Part shown: positions 39,002-52,700 of the stretch, piece after piece | Layout: every line of letters begins with the position of its first letter | How positions within the stretch are numbered: the stretch's first letter is position 1 | Origin: Magallana angulata | Lineage: Eukaryota; Mollusca; Bivalvia; Ostreida; Ostreidae | Reading direction: 5' to 3' | DNA: 64,000 bases | Assembly (NCBI RefSeq): GCF_025612915.1 | Contig: NC_069120.1 | Location: 15,444,501 to 15,508,500 of the forward strand | Notes under the pieces: generated by a model | The model's database searches: none | Told to the model about the DNA's origin: nothing | The model's input: the letters and a program-made list of their open reading frames with translations, nothing else | Translations under genes and position numbers: made by a program

Positions 39002-42000
39002 CTATGATCTCGTATTGTATACATATACATTCCCAGACTGCTTCATAGTTCTGGATTTAAAATTGTCTCCGCTTTCAGGAGCGGACACAACTATCTGGAC
39101 CTGAAAATAAATCGAAAAAATGATTTCATATGTGTAAACTTTATGACAGGAAAGCTGATCATAGACTTTAAAGTTTGGCTGGGGAGACAGTTTATCTAAA
39201 TAAGGCCAATATAATTTCTGTGTGGGTGACAACAATTCATTCAAGTAGATTATTAACTAAAGTCAATAATTAGATATGTCAGCAATAACTTGTTTTTTTC
39301 TTAAATGTTTCCTTTTTATATTTTTTTATTTATATAAAGAGCAACATGTTTAAACAGCTGGTAAAATCTTGTGAGTCTTTTCCAGAGACCTCCCCTTCAG
39401 ACATTGGTTAAAAATCACCTCCAATTAGTACTTTCACTACTTTGATTTTAATTAGGAATGTCTTTTTTTTTATTTCAAGCATTTTATTGACTTTCAAACT
39501 ACATATACTGTCACCTGATTCAAATTTGTTTTCTTTATACATGTATTACATTAGATAATCAACCAATGTGACTGGTTGTGTCTTGAAAAAAAATTTGATC
39601 CAGAAATAGCATACCTGTTGTTTACATTTCAGAATTGTCATTGGTTTTCCAAAGTCTGTTTTCCAATCTAATCCATATCCTAGAGTTAAATTGGCCTAAA
39701 ACAGAGTAGAAAAAGTTGTCAATGATGTCAGGATAACTCTGATAATGATTACTATCAGCAGCTGATTCTAATTGTACTCACCAATATTTCTGGACAAGGG
39801 GAGATTGAGCCACAAACAGGCGACACTGTAGCATTGTTCAGTGGGAACTGACTGCCACCATAGAATACATACACTTTTCCATTTATTCCTAGAAATCAAT
39901 GAAGGAAAAATATCATATGCCCTTTGAATTACTGTTCATACTGGTTGATGAAAGAAAATACATCTGATCTGTAAATGTTCTTACTTGAATTGATCAGAAT
40001 AGTTGGGTTGTCATTCCTTATTGGTGCTGATATCAATAGGTCATCTATACCATCACCATTAACATCACTGAACTGAAAATGTACCAACTAAACTAGTTAA
40101 AAACACAGTTCACACAGTTACATTCAAAATATTGAATGAACATGTAATCTTGATACATGTAACCTTAAAATCACGCAGGTTCTAATAGAAAGAGTTGCTC
40201 GCTAAAATTTCTGACTTATATCTGTTATTATGGCAAATTTCAGTGATCACTCACAAGCATCAACCATGCTGAGCAGGCCTTAAGTGGCCTGAAACTGTAA
40301 TCTCACCTTGACAACACTTCCAAATCTACTGAACATCCTGTCCCCAGTGAACTGGGCCACTTCCTTCAGTTCTGTAGTCATCAGAACAACCCCCCCTCCC
40401 TGAGTGAATTTTTCTGAAGAGGAATCAACCCTTCCAATCACGTCCATCCCAGGAATCCCCACAGCAAGGATCGAGGATCCGTTACCAAACGGGTCACCTA
40501 TGTCACTGCTATAGCCAGCTTGATCAAATCTGTTTCTGCCATTAATGGACAAACTAGGTTTTGTGTTAAAGCTTTTTCCAAAGGAGTAAATGTTTAATTT
40601 ACCGACACTCTGAATGTCTGTTGCCAGGTAGCTTCCACAACTGTAACAATACAGGAAAGGTGACCATTTGATTTTAAGAAGGGAGAAGATGAACTAGTTT
40701 TAAGCAAGATATAAGCTGAGCTATAATAATGAATGAATTTGAATGCAGACCTTTTGCATAATCTGTAATATGGCTGACTGACCAGCAGTTGCTTTTTCTT
40801 AGCATTCAACCTGTGCCCAAACCAACTGTAAGACTAATATGAAAAGAAAGAAAAGGAATCATTTTTAATGCTTGAATGTTATTTTAATACACACCAGCAG
40901 AAATATATAGAGATCTAAAATGATCAGAGTTTACCTGATTACCAAACAAAATCCAAGTCTGTGTCAATTTTTCCACTGGTATATCCATGCCTGAAACTGA
41001 AATAAAAATACAGGAATGAAAAGATCAAATAGTTACTGTAAACCAACTTTTATTCGCGTGCGAGAAATTTTCGCAAGGTTCGCGAACCAGCCCATGTTGT
41101 TTGATTCTTATCACAACATGGGTCTGGATAAGGCTTGGTCGCGAATATTAGTCGTCGCGATCCAGTTTATCTCCAGGAAATCGCGAAATAAAGTCGCCGC
41201 TAATAAAAGTTGGTTTACAATATCGTAAGGTGTTATTACAAGCAGCTTTATTCAGCATGTTTCTAAAAGCTATGCATGTAAAAATGGCTTTGTGTAAATT
41301 CTTCAAACAGAATCTTACCCAGACTGTTTGATGAAAGCAATGCAGTTACCATTCCATTCTGAGTCAGGTTTTTGACACTGGCAAAAGGTGACCCAATTAC
41401 AAGGTCATCCTTCCCATCATTATTGATGTCTAAGCTGGTCATAGAGGAACCAAGGTTGCAGAACTGCATCTGAAAACAGTGTACAGTCTACATATAAATA
41501 AGAACTAAGGAGTTTCAATTTTAATGCAAGTTTAAGTACTAGCTTAGTTGTTGTTCTTCCATTACCTGACATGTCATGACCAGATCAGGTTTGCTGTTCC
41601 ATGACCTTTTAACCCCTGATCCAAAGTACACATATACAACACCCTATAAAAAATGTGGCATTTTAAAGTCTACATAGTGAATCACTGAAAAAAATTAATG
41701 GAGACAAATTTCAGAGTGTAACATATATTTTGTTATTATATACAGTGATATAATGGTTTTATTGAAGTGCCAACTTGGAGCAATTTTGATTGCTTCATTT
41801 TAACCAAAATTAATCATATTAAGTAGGTTTATAATAAAATTCTATGATGAGGGGAATAAATTTGAATTCATTGTTAGCGTGAATTATTTATAAGCATCAT
41901 CACTGTAGTTGTGTTCTACTGTATTTTGTTTTACCTAAAGGAAAGTTGCGATCATTATATGTACATGTATCTTTGCTTTCATGTGAAGCAGTGACTTATT

Positions 42001-45000
42001 TAATACAAGGATCTAGAAGTTTTAATGCCCTCACGTTGTAATCTAACAGTCCTTTGTTACTGAGTGAGCTTGCAGAGACAGCAATATCCATGTTACCATC
42101 CAAGTTGATATCCATAGCTGCTAGTGCATATCCAAATCTAGAGTATTCCTGTCAACAGCAAGTGACAGTTCAATGAAAAATAATTCAGTTTGGTTTCATA
42201 AGAGAGCATTTAATGGAAAAAAAATAAAATAAAAACAGTCATACCAACTGGTACATAAATATAATTTGTGATATTTTTATACATGTATGTTTATTTGAAA
42301 TCAATATTAAATTAATTTGATGTCTTAAATTTTTTATGGCAATTAATCAATCTGAATCAATTGACCATATGTAAATGGAGTGAGTTTAAATGATACTGGC
42401 CATGAGCATAAGCAATGCTACAGAGAAAATTAAAACATCTCTTGATAAAACTTCCAAGTCATACCCCAGGGTTTCCCTCCAGAATTCTGTTGTATCCAAG
42501 AGTCGGGTTATCAATATCCACAAAGGGACTTCCACCGACTGGCAGTCCAGAATCTCCACCTGTCCAACATCAAGGTGAGGTAAGTATGATTCTTGTGTAT
42601 CATTTACTGCTTAAGATTTGAAGTATCAGTAGCATAATAACTTAGACAGACAGACGTTTCACTGCCATTTATTACTACTAACAGAAGCTGTTAACAATGA
42701 TCAAGATAATAGGGATTATGTATCTGATATTTAAAGAAAAGAATACCAGAAACAAAAATATTGAATCATTTAGCATCTAATTGTTTTCAATAACAATTGG
42801 TATCATCTTACTACCCAGAAATTTATTTTCTTTGCATAGACTTGTTCATTGTTCATGGAAGATCAAAAAACATAAAAAAATCATTAAATTTTAAAACGTA
42901 ATATATATAAAAATTTTCCTCAATAATGATTTTCTGCTTCCACAAGTCAAAAAACATTGCAACTTTCCTGTTTATAACTTTCAGCCAACTTCTCAAGACT
43001 ACACTGAACACTTCCCCTTCTCTGTACATACTGTATAGGATGTAGACACAGCCCCTCTGGGGTTCGTTACTGGTACTGTATCCTGGAGAGCCTACCACTA
43101 GATCTTCATTGCCATCCCCGTCCAAATCCTTGGCTACCAATGACCTGGATGGAATGAAACAACTTTGCTCATCACACATAAAAGTTAAATGAAGCATTGT
43201 AAATTAGGTTTTATACCATCCTGCAACCTACTTGATTCCATGTATAAGTTGGAAATAGATAATTCATCAACTGATGCTGAGAAGAAGAAGAAAATCCTCT
43301 AACATAAACTTGAACAAGGAACGGAGCAATTTTTTAAATGTTATTTCACATTCAAATATGATTGAATGGTATATTTACACTGTATATTTACACAGTATCA
43401 CTGTTAATATCAAGTAAACATGTTTATGACAGTCAAAATTTTTCTTTTCATTGCCTTACCATCCTAACTGGGAGTAGTTTCTAGAACTGCTGTAGTCAAT
43501 TGTAAAGTTGGGCTGCTGTTTGTTACCAGACTTTGCTAACTCAAAACTCTTTCTTTGAAGAAATTTATAATCTTTTCTCTTTCTATCTAATACCCTGTCC
43601 TGGAAAAACAAATTAACAATTAACTCAATAGATAATATTATTTTTTAACTAAAGAAAAACAAACATTCTTAAATCTAATTGTAGTACATGTACTTAGAGA
43701 GTTATACATACCTTAAGTTTATCAGCCATCTGAATTTTGACTCCCCTAAGGGATGGTGTAATTCTTAAATCATCCATTGTGAGATCATACAATCTAAGTC
43801 TCTGGTAGCGAGACTTCTTTACGGGAGCTAGATTGTCTGGTGATCCGTCCAATCCTCTTGTGCAATTGATAAACACCGTACTATGTGGAACATGGCAAGC
43901 TCTAGAAATATACAACAAGATGTTTGTGAAACACTTATGCCCCCCTACCTTGGAAAAATCCATGAAGAAAATGAACAGAAACTGCAAATAATTGGAATTT
44001 TTCTAAGTCAAAGGGGCATAACTCTGTTGAAAATTGCTTGAACGTACCCAAAATCGAACTTGACCTAGATATTATTACAATAAATGTGTATACTAAATCT
44101 CATTTCAATATGTGCAACTTCTGCAAAGAAAATTGCAAATGACAGGAATTTTACTAAGTCAAAGGGGCATAACTCTGTCGAAAATTGTTTGATCTTACCC
44201 AAAATCAAACTCAACCTAGATATTATCATGATAAATCTGTATACCAAATTTCATTTCAATACATGCAACCTCTGCGAAGAAAATGAACAGAAACTATTGG
44301 TGGACCGACCGACAGACAGACGGACAGCAGCAATATATATATTCTTTGAAGGGGGACATAAAAATTGTTTTTTTTTATAGAAAAAATTCCGTAAATCAGA
44401 CAACTAGCTATTATGGTATTCTCCTGAGCAATGAAACAGCCATGGGTGTTGCAGTTCATGTATATGGGAAAGCTCGGTAAAAGTGCATAAACATTTTGAA
44501 ACTTCAACAGCCTTATCTTAGCTGCACTAACGTAGCCCTCTCCCGTTTTTTTTTTTTTTAAATTTTGGAGAGAACCCTCTCCAGAAAACATCAGATGAAA
44601 AAAATTGAAGTGGGCTACATAATTGCAGCTAGCCTTACCTCTACTAACAATGAGATAAACTTGCTCAGTGTTAGTTATGTATGTTAATTTTAAGTGAAGG
44701 GGATTCATATAACTATATATTATAAAATTATACTTTATCTGTGTGACATATCTATTCAAGTTGCCAGGAGACCTAGGAAACTCACTGCACTCCTTGCTCT
44801 ATCATTGTGATGGCATCGTTCCATTTCCTTGTGGTCAGACTTGCCATGTCAGTCAAACCCCCCTGAAAGTACTCCATCTCATTGTCGATCAGAAAGTTGC
44901 TGTCATTAGCTATCACAAGGAATGGCTAGAAAACACACAGTCTTATGATAACCATAAATTTTGCATGTATTTTTAAGGGACCTAGGCACAATTTGAGAGA

Positions 45001-46681
45001 AAGTTTTATTTTTCAATTTGATGTATATAATCGTTTCCTTGTGTATTTTGAATGATTCGCCAAATTTTGAATATTAGAGGTAAAGTTACAAGTGAGATAC
45101 AGAGGAAAGAGTTTTGCAAACAAAGCTCAATGTCTTTTACATGTACATGTATTTGTTTACAAATTATGCAAAGTACAGTAATTGTCATTTCTTTTCACCA
45201 AATTAACTAGTGGCAAACAAGATAAAATACATGTAATTCAATGTGTTTGTAAATAATTTAATCAACAACAAATAAAACATTAGATTGAAACTTATACCAA
45301 TACAACACACATATACCAGTAAACAATAACAAGACTCGAGCTTTGTTCACAAAACAAAATATTCTAACCTCTGAAACTTGCATATAACTTGATATTAGAC
45401 CTTCAAATTTTGACGAAGCATTAATAACATTCATATTCTCCATTCTAGACATTTAAAATGAAAAAAAAAAATTGAAAATTTTTAGCTCAAATAGTGTTCA
45501 AGTCTCTTAAACAATTTGGATTTTTTCAACGCTAACAATATTGTTCTTGAATGTAGAGTTAAATTTTTAAAAATTCAAGTGCTCAAATGAGCAACATATT
45601 GCTGCAGTTTATAGAGGTGCATGAAAGCTTTGTTTTTTAAAATATTTAACATTTTGCTTACCTCTGATCCTAACAAAATTTCTGCTATTCTGTAAGTATG
45701 AAAAAAATCTAATTACTTAGTGATCCATTTAACAGTCCAATAAAAGAATTAGTTTCTTTAACAAACAAAAAATTAATATTTTTGATTGATTAAAAGGTTG
45801 CAATATTTCATAAACAAAAGTAGTTACTCAGACAGGAGGAGTAATCCGGAGCAGAGTTCTATGGTGTCTTTGTCGATCCTGGTTTTCCCATAGAATTCCT
45901 TGTAAATATTGTAGAGATCATCAACAGGCAAATACCTGTAAATATATAGTAAAGTAAAACTGTCTGGTACATAAAGCTGCCGTCTTAATTAAAGATTGCA
46001 TGTTTGCTTATAAGTAAGACGATTTTTTAAAAAAAAATTCACTAGTATTATTAATACATAATTTGAGCATGGCACTTTTTCATCAGTCAGGAGATCTGGC
46101 TTATGAGGAATTTAATTAAAGTGGCCTAATAATATAAAGAAGAGTAAAAAGAGGCCCAAAGGCCACACCGCTCACCTGACCAACAACAGCCAACTGTATT
46201 TAGAGTATCAAATTCAAACATCTAGAGAACTTAAAAAAGTATGTATACTTACTTCAAAGGCTTTCAATTTTTTCTCCACATATATTTAAGTGAAACATTG
46301 AGTTCCTTTAGTTATTTCAGTTTTTGAGAATAAGATTATAAAGATATTTTCCTATTACATGTAATTCATCCCCATTGCGACCCCACAATTACACTTACTC
46401 CTGGGGTAATAATTTGAACAAATTTAAATCAACACTTTCTGAGGATGCTTGAAAAGCAAGTTCAGCTTTCTGGCAAATTAGCTTTTGAAAATAGATTTTT
46501 TAAAGATTATTCTTTATATATTTCTATGTAAAGATTTAAAAAAAAACCCAGCCTTTTTCACTGAATGGAAAGATTTCTATAAAAGATACCAAGAAATTTT
46601 CAATAATTAAGAATATCTTTCCTTTTAAGAGGGCATGACCCTTTATATGAAAAAACTTAATTCCCCTTTAATAAAAAATAT

Positions 46682-46712
<31 letters not shown>

Positions 46713-49700
46713 GTGGTTCCAGAGAAGATGTAAAATTGTAATGTGAAAAGTTTATCACAACAACAACAACAACGACAGACAACAGACAAATTTTGAAAAA
46801 AAATTAAAAGCCCAGTTGATTTTTTTGCTCAGATGAGCTAAATATGTATTCAGAAAAATACAAAAATAAAAGTTGGCCCCATCATTCAATATCTTGATGA
46901 TTTATTATATAAATGGTTAGTTTTCACTTTTTTCCTATTTGCCCCATATGACTGAAAATAGCATGGAATGATAATCTTTTTCCTTAGGCAATAGTTGAAC
47001 TTAACATAGCCCTGTAAAAAATATTACTGGAAATAATAAATTGTTAAACAAAGTACTATACTGATTTCCACTTACCAGTATTTATCTGGGTCAATCTTGT
47101 AGTCTTTTGACAGTAAGCCATACACATTCCAAACATCACCTCCTACGGATCATTTAATATAAATGTGCAGGAAAGTATTTTTATTTTTTGCTATTTTGAT
47201 AACTCTACCATGTTAGTAAATATGATTCTGGTCAGAAATTTCTTAATGTGCATCAGTTTAGAAAATTATTTGTACAATTTACAAAAATTGATGATTACCA
47301 AAGTCTCCTACTGGATGAGCATTTGAATATGACCCATGAAAATTCATCTGCAAAAAATCAAACAACCATATTTTATGTGTTCTTTACGATTCATATACCT
47401 ATCATATACATGTAATAAGCATAATAAATTCAGTGATGAAACGACTTTTAAAACCAATTTGGTTAATAGTAAGAGCACGATGACATGATGTGACCCTGCT
47501 TGACACCATGTTAAGTCCCCACTGTGCCCGTGAAACAAAAACTTATTTAGTTGGTGGTGCAATTCTAGCCCCCTTGACAAGAAATGAATTGATGTGAGGA
47601 ATCAAACAATGTGTCTCAGAATGGACTATAAATGTAATATATCCCCTTCAAAGTAAATCTATGAGGCAAATGCATAATATCAATCCCCTTAATGGTACAT
47701 GAGATATCACTATCCCTAGGGTTCCATGCTACTGAATGCAGTAGATGTATATATCTTTGACTGTCCTTCCATATATTATGCATTTAAGTTAGCCTCTCTA
47801 AAATTAATCGTTGGATACCATTAAGTAAAGGAGAAAATCCGAAAACTGTCCATTCTGTGAGAGAAAGAACTGTTCGTGGCCCAAAGGGCCGAGAACAGTT
47901 CTTTCTTTCACAGAATGGACAGTTTTCTGATTTTATCCTACTTAAGGTGGCTCGACACACCAATGCATTATTTGATGGATCGATAAAGAATTCTCTTCGA
48001 GAAATTATTATTCAAAAATGACACCTATATCGGCCTCTGATTATTTTATATGAATTTTTTTGTATTTTTTTTATAGAAACTGGAAACATCGTTTTAGCTG
48101 CGAACAAGATATATTAGAGCTAAAAATTTGTTATCAATTAATGCACAATACAATTATCTATAAATACATATCAAAAACGGCCAGATAAACTTTGAAATAT
48201 TTTTGTAAAAAAAATATTTATGAAAATGAAAAAAAAGGATTGTAGATATTTTTTAAATCTATGGATAAAAACTGCAGATAAACTGTTACTCGCATTTAAC
48301 AATTGCTGTACAATCATATTTCAACAAGAAATTGAAACCAAATAGTGAAATTAAAGTATAAATGGAAAATTTTAAAATCGAACCGATCCCGATTGTAATT
48401 AAACAGATCCTGAACGAAATCACATAAAGTTAGAATGAATCAGAATTTTGCAAAAATTTCAGGTTGTTTAGCTGTAAAATGGTTTCGTCATTTACTAACT
48501 TTATAATTTATATCAATTACTTTGAAAAAAACTGCAGTTTATTTGTAAAATTTCAATTTTAAAATAATTCTGATCGGGATCAGTTTTTTTTCAATCGGGA
48601 TCGGTTCAAATTGATAAATAGCAATTTTTCCAAAATTTCGCATTTTCATTTCAATTTCTTTGTAAAATATCATTGTTTAGTAAATAGTTTATGTGACTAT
48701 ATGTTATTTTTAAAATTTTATCCATAGATTAAAAAGATATTAAAGAATTACAATTTTGATTTTCAGAAATATTTTTTTAATTAAAAAATTAAACACTTGA
48801 CCAAACGATCTTTGGCATGAATTTATTTATAATTATATTACACATTAATTGACAACAAGTTTTAAACTCTAATATATTCTGTTTGTCTGCAAAACAGTTT
48901 TTCCTATTTCACTGAAAAAATACAAAAAAATTCGTATAAAATAACTGAAAGCCGATATTGATCTCTGTTTTGTGGAATCATGTTTCAAAAAAGATTCTCT
49001 ATCGATCCATAAAATAAAATTTTGGTGTGTCGAGGAACCTTAAAACATTTTCTCTATTGTTAACTTAATAAATACTCAGGTGTTGGCTTGAAAGATTGCT
49101 AAGATTACGTAACATTATTGATTATTAATTGTCCATTTAAAAAACAACAGCAAAAGGGGTGAAAATAATGGTGTATTGTTGAACTTAATGGACAGTGCTA
49201 GGTAAGTTTGTATTTACCCGGTATATGATACCCAAGGTAATTTCTGACTACTCTCTCAATCTCAATGAGAAAAGATGTCTTCATTAGATGGAGAGAGTAT
49301 ATATTTGACGCAATCAAAATTTAGAGATCCAGAAGAAAGTGTAAATATGGATGGCATTTTGAGTGATATTTTAGACATGAACAAAAAACCAAAGAACAGA
49401 GAGTGAGTGAAATAATTCATGGAAAAGGGGGAAATTCAAATGATGGAAAAGGGGGGAATTCAAGTGATGAAAAAGGGGAAATTCAAATGATGGAAAAAGG
49501 GGGAATTCATTGAGTGATGAAAAGGGGGAAATTCAATTGATGGAAAAGAGGGAAATTCAAGTGATGGCCAGTGTGAAAAAAAAAAGATGAAAATGTGCGA
49601 TACCTGTGATTCTTATAAAGTGCACATAGTGAAATTAATATTACAGTACCGATCAGACCCAACCTAACATCAGAGTAAACCCCAACTAAACCCTGGGTTT

Positions 49701-52700
49701 TCTTTCTGGGTTTACTTTGGGTTTATTTTTTTAAAATTTGGGTCCACTCGGGGTTTACTTTGGGTTTACTCGAGAATTGCTTTTGGAGTCAACTATAAGC
49801 ACTGAAGTGTGAAGCAGACCTGTATTTTATCTTATCATCCTACTGCCTGTAATTCCTGCCCCTTGCTTATTCCGGGTTTTACTCTAAGTGTCCACTCTGG
49901 GTTCACTTGGGGTTTACTCTGGGTCCACTCTAGTAAACCCAGGGTTTAGTTGGGGTTTACTTTCTGTTAGATTGGGTCTGATCAGTACTGTATCTTTGGA
50001 AATCGGTCTTTCTCATTCAAATTCTGATATGTTTCTGGAGTCACATTTACATAACCATTCATTGAAATGGTCAGCATATTTGTTGTGCATGTATGCCTTT
50101 CTTCGAGGACGATAAATTCATATTGTAGTAAAATAATATTTCAAAAACTAATTGTGGTATTTATGTTTTTATTTGAATTAAAGTAAATTTTCCTAACTGT
50201 TGAGGACCATGTGTGTGTATTGCTTTCAACATTTTAAACCTGTACATTAAGTTACCTGTAGCTGTACATTAAGTTGGAGAAGCTGTCGATTAAGTTAAGA
50301 ATCGATAGTTTTTTCCACTTAATATACAGCTACAGGTAACTTAATGTACAGGTTTTAAAAATCCAAATCTGTTACGCTATATAATGTACCAAAAACATAA
50401 AGGATTACATAACAAAACAGCCTAATATACTTTACATGTATACACTGTGTGGTGTGCACAGCATACATGAACAACCAAAATGTGTAACACGTATGTTGGT
50501 TATATAAATCATCTTTGCATAATCAGATTAATTTTAAAAGGACACACCTGGTAGATGTTTTTCATTATCATACATAAATTAATTTTGACAAACTGAAAAA
50601 TGTTTCAACCATATGGGACATAGTCCAAATATAATGGATCTCAGTACTGTAACATTGTATATTCTCCATACAATCAAGTTGAGTTTCACAACAGAAATTA
50701 TTTCTGTGTACCCGGTATGTACAGTATGTACTGTATGTTAGATAACTTACATATCCCATGGTTGGTAGAAATCCTTGTTCCAAGTACAAGCTGTGCCAAG
50801 TGATATCAGCTACTTGGTGGGACATTAAAGCCATCACAAACACAAATAACTTCTCTGTTGCCTACAATTAATGAAATTGTTCATTTAATAAATGTTATAT
50901 GCATGTGAGTATCGACATGTTTATACTTAAAAAAAGTTGCCAAAATAGTAAAATTTAAGAATATTTGAAATTAGTTTTATATGCTCCTCATAATTAGCTA
51001 TTATGTTCAAATAAAATGTAGTTGTCTCAGTGGTTTCTGGGAACAATATAAATTCCAAACAACGACAGGCCGTGACCCAGATCATGTGACTTACCTCAAC
51101 TGAGGTTTCTTAGGGCTCTCTTCTTATAAATGGGAATATGCACTTTTTATTTCCATTTCAATTTAACAGATTTTTTTTCTAAACAACAATATGAAGTAAT
51201 GTTCTATTTAAGACAAATTTTCATCTAATCTTAAATTCTAAATTGTACTCACCATATCCCATGGTTTAGGTAGTTTATTGATGTAGTTTATGCTAACATT
51301 CAAGAATTCCCCCCAGTGAGTGTCTTCTGATACATCATGATATATACCTTTAAAAAAATACAACAGCAAAATATTTTTTTTCAATAGATAACACATTAGT
51401 TTTATCAATATTTGCAAACAGTACAGTAATTTTCATAGATTCAGTAAAATTCTGTCTCAAGGCAACATAAATTCTTGACAGTAGTCATAGCAATGATATC
51501 AGTAATTAATATGTCACATCTTACTTGAGCATTTGTTTTTCTTGGATTGACGTAACAATTTAGGAAATCGATGAAATTTCATGTTCAAGGAATATTGATT
51601 AAAACCACAGTAAACTATATAGTCTAGGAGAATAATTAAAGTTAAAGACATCCACATGAAACTTTGGAGACAAATGAACAGCTACTACCTTTGAAACAGA
51701 TATCATCGTAAAAGGCATCAGGATAGGGTGCTCCTCCATTAAATGCATCTTCATGAATATCCATGAGCTAGATATCAGAAATATCTTGTAAAAATTGATT
51801 GCTGTACAATATTGGTACAAATCAGATGTTTTAAGTAGATTGTTAATCATTAACACATATTCTCAAAAGATTTTTACTGAAGATTTTTACTTGGCAATAA
51901 CCAATGGTCATATTAATTTTCCTATTCATTAAACTTGAACATATTTGGTCCAAAAGAATTAAGGTAATGAATTCTTATGGTAACATGTAGTTGCTGATTT
52001 AGTTATATCATTGTAGTGAATTTTGACAGCTGACAAGACACAATTACTAATACCGGTAAACTCAATATATGTATTTAGTCATACCTTCCTATAATGAGAA
52101 TTCTCTTGAAAACTGTCTTTAGCTCTTTCCGCTGAAAAAAATACGGATTATGAATTGATTGTTTATTTTTTATATATGGCACCTGTTTATCCAATTTGTA
52201 GCAAGTTTTCTATCCCTCTTTTCTATATCTTTTTTCTAGCCTCTGTGAAGGGAGTGGAAAACCCTCATATCACATACATCCAATACAAATTATAAGAGTT
52301 TCTTTATATAAATCGTATTTTTCTAAAACTTGCGTATTCGTTTGTTTCTGAACCAGGTTAAAGGAACTTAGACATGATCTGAGCTCAAAATTCTGAATTT
52401 TGATTTTTCCAATTTTAATGTTTAGAATGATTATTTTATGGGTATTTTTAATGCTTCGTCAAAATTTGAAAATATCGAGTTACAAGCAAGATACAGCGTA
52501 TGTACCGGTAAACAAAGCTCGTTCGTTTTGTGAACAAGGCTACAGTGTTATTGTTTACGAACATGTTTTATGGTATAAATTTCAATCAAACGTTGCTTTC
52601 TTCTTTTTATCATATCATTTATGAACACATTGAATCAGTTTATCTTGTTTGCAGTGAGTTATTTTGTCAAAGAAATATACTTTCCGTACTTTACATTATT

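Noticed and set aside
44256-44759. 167-residue frame on the minus strand
   Set aside because: Runs through a dispersed tandem-monomer repeat and a GPLD1 intron. No homology or splice support.
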